From Flexivirga oryzae (GTDB lineage Bacteria; Actinomycetota; Actinomycetes; Actinomycetales; Dermatophilaceae): a DNA stretch of 64,000 bases. Where the stretch lies: the NCBI RefSeq assembly GCF_014190805.1, contig NZ_JACHVQ010000002.1:248001-312000 (forward strand), written 5' to 3'. Positions 24,285 to 31,159 of this stretch are shown here, in pieces (position 1 is the stretch's first letter; each line of letters starts with the position of its first letter). A program made the translations under genes and the position numbers. The notes under the pieces are model-generated. The model did no database searches, had not been told where the DNA came from, and saw only the letters and a program-made list of their open reading frames with translations.

Positions 24285-25159
24285 GTGCGACCCCACGGGT
24301 CGTCGTCGTCCACCGGCGCACGGAGTATGACGAGCTGCTCGCCACCCACGGCACCCGCGGGCAGGCAGCGTTCTTCCTGCGCAGCCGTGGCCGCGACATC
24401 GCCGAATTGGAGGAGCGGCACCGGGTGACCCAGCGGGCGCTGGAGGTCGTGACGGCCGCAGTACCGGTGGACTGGCGACGCGGCTCGGTCGAACGCGCGG
24501 ATGTCTCACGTTTCCTGTTCGCACCCGACGACGTGATCGTGGTCGTCGGACAGGACGGCCTGGTCGCCAATGTGGCGAAATACCTTGAGGGACAACCGGT
24601 TGTCGGGATCGACCCGGAGCCGGGTCGCAACGCCGGTGTGCTCGTGACACATTCGCCCCGCGACCTCGGCGAACTACTCCGGTCCACCGACGACGTCGCC
24701 GAGCGCACGATGGTCCGCGCCGGCCTCGACGACGGGCAGGAGCTGCTCGCACTCAACGAGATCTTCGTCGGGAGCCCGAGCCATCAGACCGCGCGCTACG
24801 ACCTGTTCGCGCCGGGCGCACGACCGGAGTCGCAGGCGTCGTCGGGCGTCATCGTCTCGACCGGGACGGGCGCCACCGGCTGGTGCCGCTCGATCGCCCT
24901 GGAGCGGCACACTGCGCTGCCACTGCCCTCGCCATACGAACCCCGGCTGGTGTGGTTCGTCCGCGAGGCGTGGCCGTCGCCCGCGACGGGCGTCGGCGTC
25001 ACCGAGGGCGAGCTGGTCGGCGGCGAACTCGCACTCACGGTCGCTTCGGACCGGCTCGTCGCGTTCGGCGACGGCATCGAGGCGGACGCGCTCACCCTCA
25101 CCTGGGGGCAGACCGTGCGGATCGGGCGCGCCGACCGCGCCCTGCGGCTCGTGGTATGA
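24281..25159 (+). CDS. NAD-kinase-like protein
   Basis: A 292-residue protein with the layout of the NAD kinase/diacylglycerol kinase fold. The usual GGDGT motif appears as GQDGL at residues 90-94, followed by NVAKYLEGQPVVGIDPEPGRNAG, and the second-domain signature is STGTGATGW (193-201). The altered glycine motif means NAD phosphorylation cannot be assumed; it could bind another nucleotide or be a regulator. ATG at 24281 overlaps the SPFH stop by four bases, giving tight translational coupling and suggesting a joint complex. It converges on an unknown gene. It is distinct from the standard PpnK, which would be expected elsewhere. Confidence 0.7.
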   Translation: MSATPRVVVVHRRTEYDELLATHGTRGQAAFFLRSRGRDIAELEERHRVTQRALEVVTAAVPVDWRRGSVERADVSRFLFAPDDVIVVVGQDGLVANVAKYLEGQPVVGIDPEPGRNAGVLVTHSPRDLGELLRSTDDVAERTMVRAGLDDGQELLALNEIFVGSPSHQTARYDLFAPGARPESQASSGVIVSTGTGATGWCRSIALERHTALPLPSPYEPRLVWFVREAWPSPATGVGVTEGELVGGELALTVASDRLVAFGDGIEADALTLTWGQTVRIGRADRALRLVV

Positions 25160-25189
25160 CGAAACCGCAACACCTCCAGGGCTGTTCGA

Positions 25190-25933
25190 TCACTCCTGCC
25201 ATCCCCACCCGAAGGTCCAGATGCGATCCTCCGGCGCTGTCGCTGACAACCGATGGACGATCTCTCCGGCCGCTCGGTGCGGATCGGCGGTGTCGCACGG
25301 GATGCGCAGCAGCACCTGTCGCGGGCCCGATCTCGGCCGGGTGTCCACCGGCTCGAACGCCAGATCCACACCGTCCGCCTGCCGGGCCGGCGACACCCAG
25401 CCCAGCCTGAAGTCCGGTGTCAGCCCGAGCCCGCGGTCGCGCATCCGTTGCTCGACAAGGCGCGCCATGACACGGCGAGGTGTCTCCCACGATCGATCGG
25501 CCGCTGCTCTCCGCACCTCGGCTTCGTACTGCTCCGCAGCGAAATGTATGGCGGGCAACTCCCACGGCTCGCCGTCCTCGCCCGTCACATCGTCCCTCAC
25601 CGGCCCACTGAAGACGCCGACGTAGTCACGGAAGTCCGACCAGCTGATGCGCCGTCCATCCGCCGAACGAGTGATGTACGGCGCGATCACACCGCATCCC
25701 GGTTCGCCGCACGAGCAGCGATGGACGGCGACCCGACGACCGATGTGGATCGGCAGCAGTGGCTGCTCCGGGCCGAACATGTCGGCCGGATCGAAACCCC
25801 GCCAGCCCGAGGCCACCGCCTCGAACGGATTCCTGCCGTTGACCTCGATGCCCACGGTCGGCCAGTCGGGGCGGTCCTCGTCGACGTCGAAATGAATTGA
25901 GAGAGCGGCAATTTCAGCGACTCGTCGCGACAT
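25190..25933 (-). CDS. Unknown protein with a Cys-x-Cys-x4-Cys motif
   Basis: A 247-residue protein I cannot assign. It begins with an ordinary acidic beta/alpha region (SIHFDVDEDRPDWPTVGIEVNG) and has a cysteine motif HRCSCGEPGCG (Cys73, Cys75, Cys80) suited to binding zinc or iron, followed by ISWSDFRDY. Trp-rich segments near the end (DRIWTFGWGWQE) suggest a compact globular protein. ATG at 25933 is used; the frame extends seven codons further. It converges on the NAD-kinase-like gene. Confidence 0.7.
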   Translation of the reverse strand: MSRRVAEIAALSIHFDVDEDRPDWPTVGIEVNGRNPFEAVASGWRGFDPADMFGPEQPLLPIHIGRRVAVHRCSCGEPGCGVIAPYITRSADGRRISWSDFRDYVGVFSGPVRDDVTGEDGEPWELPAIHFAAEQYEAEVRRAAADRSWETPRRVMARLVEQRMRDRGLGLTPDFRLGWVSPARQADGVDLAFEPVDTRPRSGPRQVLLRIPCDTADPHRAAGEIVHRLSATAPEDRIWTFGWGWQE

Positions 25934-25972
25934 ACGAGCGGTGTTTGGCGGCACACCGGAGCCATCACCACG

Positions 25973-25991
25973 AGGCCGCTGGACGCGGCCT
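25973..25991. other. Small hairpin in the spacer 3' of the isochorismatase gene
   Basis: AGGCCGC and GCGGCCT are separated by five bases. It lies downstream of the minus-strand hydrolase and upstream of the unknown Cys-motif gene; possibly a weak terminator or attenuator. No T-run follows. Confidence 0.3.
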
Positions 25992-26053
25992 TCCCCAACG
26001 GGAAGTGTACGACCTGGACTTCGCTCGGTGTCGTAGTTCGCACTGACGACGTG

Positions 26054-26617
26054 CTACTCGGCCGACGACAGCGACTCTGCCCAGTCCGCAACGGTGGTGA
26101 CGGCGGCCTGCCGCGGGAAGACCTTCTCGGTCAGCACGCGGTGCACCTCCGGGTCGCCGTCACCGCACGCGTCGGCGAGGACGGTCAACCGGTAGTCGAG
26201 ATCGGCCGCCTGCCGGACCGTCGACAACACGACACCGCTGGTGGAGAGTCCACCGAGCACGAGCGCATCGACGCCGAGACCGCGCAGCAGCATTTCGAGG
26301 TCGCTGCCCGCGAACGCGGAGATGCGCTTCTTCACGACCACGTGTTCGTCGTCGCGAGGACCGAACCTGTCGATGATCTGCGTCGGTGGCTGATCGTGAT
26401 GCATGCCGTTGCCGCCGGCGGCCAGCGCACTGAACGCCAGGTTGGACGCCGGGACCTCCGGGTAACCGGGGCGGAATGCCACGCGCACGAAGATGACCGG
26501 AATCCCTTGCGCACGGGCGGCTTTCAGCGCTTCGTCCGCTGCGTCGACCACGGGCTCGAAGCCCGGTCGGCCGGCGATCCCGTTCTGGAAGTCCATGAGC
26601 AGCAGCGCGGTCGTCAT
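26054..26617 (-). CDS. Isochorismatase-like hydrolase without the usual cysteine
   Basis: A 187-residue single-domain isochorismatase/cysteine-hydrolase-fold protein. Catalytic Asp9 (LLLMDFQNG) and the Lys96/Lys97 pair (VVVKKRISAF) are present, but the nucleophile motif reads STSGVVLST (125-133) with no cysteine. That matches the PhzD/true isochorismatase-type subgroup rather than nicotinamidases; it may hydrolyse a vinyl ether such as isochorismate. It is divergent from a MarR regulator that is coupled to an MFS exporter, with a perfect palindrome in the spacer, so the three genes probably answer one chemical signal. Confidence 0.85.
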   Translation of the reverse strand: MTTALLLMDFQNGIAGRPGFEPVVDAADEALKAARAQGIPVIFVRVAFRPGYPEVPASNLAFSALAAGGNGMHHDQPPTQIIDRFGPRDDEHVVVKKRISAFAGSDLEMLLRGLGVDALVLGGLSTSGVVLSTVRQAADLDYRLTVLADACGDGDPEVHRVLTEKVFPRQAAVTTVADWAESLSSAE

Positions 26618-26652
26618 ACGAGGGTCCTTCCGGAGGCGAAATTAGACAGTCC

Positions 26653-26666
26653 AAACTGTACAGTTT
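26653..26666. promoter_or_regulatory. Perfect 14-bp palindrome, candidate MarR operator
   Basis: AAACTGTACAGTTT sits centrally in the 60-base divergent spacer between the isochorismatase-like gene and marR, and is flanked by GACAG and CCTGTCC. It is AT-rich against a GC-rich background, as expected for a MarR dimer site controlling both directions. Confidence 0.6.
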
Positions 26667-26677
26667 AACCTGTCCAT

Positions 26678-27118
26678 ATGACGAAACAGGCTGCGCCCAC
26701 CACACCGTTCCAGGTGGCGATCGACCTTCGCGCCGTCGTCGCGCGCCTGCTGCGCAAGCTGCGGGAGACCACGCCGGTCGAATCCATCACTCCGTCCCAG
26801 GCGTCGGCGCTGTCCCGGCTGAGCAAGGGCGGCGTGTCGACGGTGAGCGCCCTGGCCATCGCCGAACGGGTCCGCCCGCAGTCGATGGCCGCCACCGTCG
26901 AGGCACTCCAGGCGCTCGGCCTGGTCACCCGCAGCAAGGACCCGAACGACGGCCGCCGCCAGATCGTCGACCTCACCGCAGACGGCTGGGCTCAGGTCGA
27001 GGGGCAGAAGGAGGCCGGTGTCGCCTGGCTCGAGGACGTGCTCACCGAGCAGGTCACGCCGGCTGAATTGGAGACGCTCGCCGCGGCGACCGCGATCCTC
27101 GAACGGGTCCTCGATTGA
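26678..27118 (+). CDS. MarR-family regulator coupled to an MFS exporter
   Basis: A 146-residue winged-helix repressor: SITPSQASALSRLSKGG, recognition region VSALAIAERVRPQSMAATVEAL and wing SKDPNDGRRQIVDLTADGW. Its TGA stop shares one base with the ATG of the MFS gene. It probably represses itself, the exporter and the divergent isochorismatase-like gene through the palindrome at 26653. Ligand unknown. Confidence 0.88.
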   Translation: MTKQAAPTTPFQVAIDLRAVVARLLRKLRETTPVESITPSQASALSRLSKGGVSTVSALAIAERVRPQSMAATVEALQALGLVTRSKDPNDGRRQIVDLTADGWAQVEGQKEAGVAWLEDVLTEQVTPAELETLAAATAILERVLD

Positions 27119-28548
27119 TGGCGGCACGGCCAGCACCCGCCGATCGTTTCGACACCCGGTTGCTCGCTCCGATGATGCTCGGGGCTGTCCTCAACCCGAT
27201 CAACACCGCGATCATCGCGGTCGCGCTCACGCCGATCGGGGTCGCCCTGGGCGCACCCGCCAACGAGACGGTCTGGCTCATCTCGGCGCTCTACCTCACG
27301 ACCGCGATCGGGCAGCCGCTCGTCGGCCGACTGGTCGACATCTTCGGCGTGAAGCCGCTCTTCCTCACCGGCGGCGCGCTCGTCGCCGTGGCCGGCCTGA
27401 TCGGGCTCGTCGCCCCCAATGCACACAGCGGCCTGTGGTGGCTCGTCGTCGCTCGCGTCATTCTGGGCCTCGGCACCTGTGCCGGATACCCCGCGGCCAT
27501 GCACATGATCCGGGCGGAGGCGGAGCGCACCGGCATACGGTCACCCGCCGGGGTGCTGACGACCCTGTCGGTCACCACCCAGACGGTTGCCGTGATCGGC
27601 CCCACCCTCGGCGGGCTGCTCGTGGGCGCCTGGGGCTGGCGGGCCACCTTCGCGGTCAACCTGCCGCTGGGCCTCGCGAGCCTGGTCCTCGGCTGGATCT
27701 TCTTCCCACGCCGGACCGGGCTCGAACCACCGGCGGGTCAGCGGCCGCACATCGACTGGACAGGCATCGTGCTGTTCGCCGGCTCGATGCTCGGCTTGCT
27801 GGTCTTCCTGCAGGACCTCTCGGCCCGACTGAGCTGGCTGCTCGTCGTGGCACTCCTCGCCGGTGCCGGCCTGGTTCGGTGGGAGTTCCGCGCGGCCGAG
27901 CCGTTCATCGACGTACGCGTGCTGGTCGGGAACGGGCCACTGTTGCTGACCTACCTGCGCGCGACGCTCACCGCCATCATTTCCTACACGTTCATCTACG
28001 GGTTCACCCAGTGGCTCGAGGACGGGCGCGACCTCGACGCCACGGCCGCCGGCCTGGTCCTCTTGCCGATCTTTCTGTCGGGGATCGTGTTCGCGATCGC
28101 GTTCGGGCGCCGCGCAGAGGTCAAGTGGAAGCTCACCATCGGCTCGATCGCGCAACTGGTCGCCGGGGTGCTGGTGGTCCTGATGACCGGCGGCTCGCCG
28201 ATCTGGTTCCTGGTCATCGGCATGGTCGTGCTCGGCATCCCGCAGGGTCTGAACAGCCTCGCGATACAGAACACGCTCTACTTCCAGGCCGACCCCGAGC
28301 GCATCGCGTCCTCCGCCGGGCTGCTGCGGACGTTCATGTACCTCGGCGCGATCATCTCCAGCGTCATCTACGGCAACGTGTATGGCGCCCGCGCCACCAC
28401 CGGCGGGCTGCACATCCTCGGCTCGGTCGTCATCGGCGTCGCGGCGGCGTTCCTCCTGATCACCGTGTTCGACAGAACCCTGGACAAGATCGGACGTACG
28501 ACGGTCAGCGTCGCGGATGCGCAGGAGCACCAGCAGCTTTCCAGCTGA
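27118..28548 (+). CDS. MFS multidrug exporter (DHA2/EmrB-QacA type)
   Basis: A 476-residue transporter with 12-14 membrane helices. The DHA2-type antiporter region is visible as RVILGLGTCAGYPAAM and the helix-5 motif GPTLGGLLVGAWGWRATFAVNLP. It likely exports drugs or toxic metabolites using the proton gradient. ATG at 27118 overlaps the marR stop (TGATG), giving a two-gene operon. A long inverted repeat follows its stop. Confidence 0.9.
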   Translation: MAARPAPADRFDTRLLAPMMLGAVLNPINTAIIAVALTPIGVALGAPANETVWLISALYLTTAIGQPLVGRLVDIFGVKPLFLTGGALVAVAGLIGLVAPNAHSGLWWLVVARVILGLGTCAGYPAAMHMIRAEAERTGIRSPAGVLTTLSVTTQTVAVIGPTLGGLLVGAWGWRATFAVNLPLGLASLVLGWIFFPRRTGLEPPAGQRPHIDWTGIVLFAGSMLGLLVFLQDLSARLSWLLVVALLAGAGLVRWEFRAAEPFIDVRVLVGNGPLLLTYLRATLTAIISYTFIYGFTQWLEDGRDLDATAAGLVLLPIFLSGIVFAIAFGRRAEVKWKLTIGSIAQLVAGVLVVLMTGGSPIWFLVIGMVVLGIPQGLNSLAIQNTLYFQADPERIASSAGLLRTFMYLGAIISSVIYGNVYGARATTGGLHILGSVVIGVAAAFLLITVFDRTLDKIGRTTVSVADAQEHQQLSS

Positions 28549-28558
28549 TCCCTCCACT

Positions 28559-28643
28559 GATCGAGCGGACCCGGTCTGCCTCGAGAGCTACCAGTGCCCG
28601 GCATACAAGAAGGTCCGCTGGGTGGGTTGTGGGTCCGTTCGAT
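28559..28643. terminator. Long inverted repeat after the MFS gene
   Basis: GATCGAGCGGACCC (28559-28572) pairs with GGGTCCGTTCGAT (28631-28643) with one G-T pair across a 58-base loop. It starts with the same TGATCGAGCGG as repeat family B and could be a diverged member. It is the first feature after the MFS stop, so termination is a likely role. The rest of the spacer to 28738 shows nothing else. Confidence 0.4.
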
Positions 28644-28738
28644 GAGAGACACAGGGGCCGGCAGCTAACTCAACGTCCCCGCGAACGCGTTCTGTGGAGG
28701 CGCGTCGTGCTGTCGCCAGGACCAGATACCTTGCTGGT

Positions 28739-28980
28739 ATGGCGGGGGGCGCGTTCGGCAGGTCGGAGGCAGACACATGCCGCAATTTCGTGCTGCCAGC
28801 GCTCGCCGGCTCCGGGTGGCAGGACGACCAGATCCATGCGGAATATCCCGTCAAAGCACGACAGGTGTGTCTGCAGGCAACACCGAACGCGAGCTTCCCG
28901 ACGGCCGAGTCGACTACGTGCTCGACGCAACGCCCGGCATCGTCGACGCAGCGCAGGGCTACGTCTATCTGAATGCCAGA
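28739..28980 (+). pseudogene. Type I restriction subunit (HsdR) N-terminal fragment, frameshifted
   Basis: From 28739 one frame reads SEADTCRNFVLPALAGSGW and DDQIHAEYPVKA, which matches the start of EcoAI-type HsdR proteins as I know them. Near 28860 the similarity jumps to the next frame, GNTERELPDGRVDYVLDATP, the continuation (the N-terminal nuclease domain strand). The coding potential ends by about 28980, so well over 90 percent of the usual gene is missing. It is a decayed remnant directly upstream of the AbiE pair. Confidence 0.6.
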
Positions 28981-28981
28981 A

Positions 28982-29026
28982 AAAACTTTAGTTTGACGAA
29001 CCATTCACACATGAAACTAAAATTTT
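28982..29026. promoter_or_regulatory. AbiE promoter overlapped by an inverted repeat
   Basis: AAAACTTTAGTTT (28982-28994) and AAACTAAAATTTT (29014-29026) form an inverted repeat with one mismatch in a strikingly AT-rich stretch. TTGACG at 28993 and TAAAAT at 29018 (19-base spacer) are promoter candidates inside it. AbiEi-type antitoxins are known to bind inverted repeats in their own promoter, which fits this arrangement. Confidence 0.55.
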
Positions 29027-29055
29027 CATATAGTTCATTCTGCTATGGTGGGCGC

Positions 29056-29649
29056 GTGCCCGGGCCAAGTCAGGATCTACGACGCCAGCTCCACAAGGTC
29101 GCCTTCGGCCAGTCCGGCTACTTCTCCGCGGCTCAGGCAAAAGAGGTCGGGTACAGCTACCAGGCGCAGAAGTACCACGTCGATCACGGCAACTGGCTGC
29201 GCGTGGATCGCGGTCTCTTCCGACTACCGGAATGGCCGAGCGGGCCGGCCGACACCTACGCACGGTGGGTCCTGTGGAGCGGCGGCGTGGGTGTGATCTC
29301 CCATGATTCGGCCCTAGCCGTCCACGGACTGTCGGATGTCAACCCAGCCCGCGTGCACCTGACCGTGCCAGTCGGATTCCGGGCACGCGACGATGCGGTC
29401 ATCCTGCACACGGGTCGGCTCGCCGACCGCGACATCGAAAGACGCGGCTCATGGCAACTCACCTCCGTGGATCGCACCCTGCTCGACATTGCGGACGGCG
29501 ATACGTCCCAGGAGATCGTCGACCAGACAGTCTCCGACGCGCTCGAGCGCTCCATGACGACGCCGCGCCGCCTGCTGCGCCTCACCGCGAACGCAAGTGA
29601 CCGGGCAGCCCTTCGACTGGAGCGCGCACTCACGCGAGCGAAGGCATGA
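29056..29649 (+). CDS. AbiEi-family antitoxin (type IV toxin-antitoxin)
   Basis: A 197-residue antitoxin. The N-terminal winged helix (QSGYFSAAQAKEVGYSYQAQ, YHVDHGNWLRVDRGLFRLP) is the AbiEi_4 domain that binds DNA; the C-terminal part (ISHDSALAVHGLSDVNP, TSVDRTLLDIADG) is the antitoxin domain. It neutralises the AbiEii nucleotidyltransferase without stable contact and represses the operon. GTG at 29056 is chosen because the family starts near here; an ATG at 29011 would add AT-rich codons that are the promoter. Its stop overlaps the toxin start (ATGA). Confidence 0.85.
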   Translation: MPGPSQDLRRQLHKVAFGQSGYFSAAQAKEVGYSYQAQKYHVDHGNWLRVDRGLFRLPEWPSGPADTYARWVLWSGGVGVISHDSALAVHGLSDVNPARVHLTVPVGFRARDDAVILHTGRLADRDIERRGSWQLTSVDRTLLDIADGDTSQEIVDQTVSDALERSMTTPRRLLRLTANASDRAALRLERALTRAKA

Positions 29650-30509
29650 GCACCTCCTCGCGGCGCACGCAGGCCGTGAATGACCACATCCGCCGACTGG
29701 CCGCCGAGCAGGACCAGGATGCCAATCGAGTGCGGCGGAGTCTCGTATTCCAGCGGTTGATCGCCCGGCTGGCACCGGCAGGGCTCATCCTCAAGGGCGG
29801 CTTCTGCCTGGAGGTTCGGCTTCCTGGCACAGCGCGCTCGACACGTGATGTCGACTTCGTCGGTCAACTGGCACTCGTCGCCGATCCCACAGAGCTGCGA
29901 GAGGAGCTCGACGATCTACTCGACTCGGCCGATATCGACGACGGCTTCACTTTCGAGGTCGGTGCCGCGACCCATCTGCGCGGCGACGACGCAGAGGCCA
30001 ACGCATGGCGCATATCGGTCGCCGCGCTTCTGGACGGCACTCGTTTCGAGCAGATCAAGCTCGATCTGGTCGGCCAGGTGCAGGAAGTGATGGGGGCGAC
30101 CGAACAACTCGTGGTGCCACTGCCGGTGCAGGTCGACGGCGCAGGACCGGTGACCATCGAAGCAGTCGATGTCTACCAGCACGCGGCCGAGAAGTTCCAC
30201 GCATTCGCGCGGCTCTACGCACACGACCGCCCGTCGTCTCGGGTGAAGGATCTCGTCGACCTGGTACTGCTGATCGAGGCCGGCTTCGTCGACGACCCAC
30301 GCCGACTGCGACACCGTCTCGATGCGGTGTATTCGCAACGCGATTCGGCAACTCCGGCCACCCCGCTTCCCACACCGCCGGCCGACTGGCAACGGTCATA
30401 CGAAGCATTCGCAACCGGCTTGGGCCTCTCCGCCCAGACCGTGCCTGCGGCATACGCCCTCGTCTCCGACACCTATGTCAACGCTCTCACCGAGAGATCA
30501 CCACAGTGA
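29646..30509 (+). CDS. AbiEii-family nucleotidyltransferase toxin
   Basis: A 287-residue toxin of the AbiEii/AbiGii family. The nucleotidyltransferase core has Gly51-Gly52 (LKGGFCLEVRL) and the metal-binding Asp68 and Asp70 (STRDVDFVG), with further conserved residues in KLDLVGQ and the Lys-rich ...SSRVKDLVDLVLL helix. Such toxins stop growth by transferring nucleotides to RNA such as tRNA and can abort phage infection. It overlaps the antitoxin gene by four bases. It lies between type I restriction-modification remnants, so this looks like the surviving part of a defence locus. Confidence 0.87.
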   Translation: MSTSSRRTQAVNDHIRRLAAEQDQDANRVRRSLVFQRLIARLAPAGLILKGGFCLEVRLPGTARSTRDVDFVGQLALVADPTELREELDDLLDSADIDDGFTFEVGAATHLRGDDAEANAWRISVAALLDGTRFEQIKLDLVGQVQEVMGATEQLVVPLPVQVDGAGPVTIEAVDVYQHAAEKFHAFARLYAHDRPSSRVKDLVDLVLLIEAGFVDDPRRLRHRLDAVYSQRDSATPATPLPTPPADWQRSYEAFATGLGLSAQTVPAAYALVSDTYVNALTERSPQ

Positions 30510-30530
30510 CACCATCGTGGACCGCTTCCA

Positions 30531-30770
30531 GTGGTCGCACTGGGCCGAAAGCATCTCACCGGCGATCCGCTGCTGAAGTTCGTCAATGGCGAGTTGCTGC
30601 CCTACCTTCGCGAGTTCAAGGGCTCGGGACGTGTGGGAGATACCGAGGACACGCTCGCGTCGATCTTCGCGCATGTGAACAACCGGTTGCTCAGCGGTTA
30701 CCTGCTGAGGGATCTGGTCGACCAGCTGAGCAAGGTCGACTTCGCCAACTCCGACGACGTCCACACCATG
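30531..30770 (+). pseudogene. Type I DNA methyltransferase (HsdM) N-terminal fragment
   Basis: The reading frame encodes PLLKFVNGELLPYLREFKG, then ASIFAHVNNRLLSGYLLRDL and VDFANSDDVHTM, which resembles the N-terminal helical domain of HsdM subunits. Similarity stops at about 30770, before any SAM-binding or NPPF motif, and there is no obvious start. The frame stays open by chance beyond this point over an opposite-strand gene. With the HsdR piece at 28739 it shows that a type I restriction-modification operon once stood here. Confidence 0.55.
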
Positions 30771-30791
30771 GCTTTGCTCCCGGCTCTCGAG

Positions 30792-31154
30792 TCAGAAGCG
30801 GTCGGGCTGGAAGATGCGCTCCGAGTTGAAGTCGACTTCCGCGAGCGTCCGCGCCATCGACCCGGACTCGTACACGGGGCGACGCCGGTAACGCCACCAC
30901 CGTCCGGTGCGCCACGCGTACGAGTAGAGCCGCCACAGCCGCTCCTCCTCGTCGTACCGCAGTTGGAAGAACTTCCGGTGCCGCCAGCCGCCGTCGCCGC
31001 CCCAGTTGGGTCGCGATTCGCACAGCGTGACGTGCGTGCCGCGGATGTGGCACTCGATCCGCACCTCGTGCCGCAGGTGCGGCGCCACCTTCGACTCACA
31101 CCAGCGCTGCAACCGCACGAAGTCGGTCTCCGGGATCTTGCGCCGCCACGCCAT
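30792..31154 (-). CDS. DUF3024-like small protein
   Basis: A 120-residue basic protein with many Trp, Arg and Tyr residues (ECHIRGTHVTLCESRPNW, QLRYDEEERLWRLYSYAW, RTGRWWRYRR). The pattern fits the DUF3024 family, function unknown, in which a small beta-rich domain carries this C-terminal aromatic strand. It is five bases downstream of menB's 3' end upstream region on the same strand, so co-transcription with menB is unlikely to be essential but possible. Confidence 0.6.
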   Translation of the reverse strand: MAWRRKIPETDFVRLQRWCESKVAPHLRHEVRIECHIRGTHVTLCESRPNWGGDGGWRHRKFFQLRYDEEERLWRLYSYAWRTGRWWRYRRRPVYESGSMARTLAEVDFNSERIFQPDRF

Positions 31155-31159
31155 ACGGC

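Noticed and set aside
29011..29055. ATG at 29011 as start of the AbiEi antitoxin
   Set aside because: It would translate the AT-rich promoter palindrome; the family N-terminus starts after the GTG at 29056.
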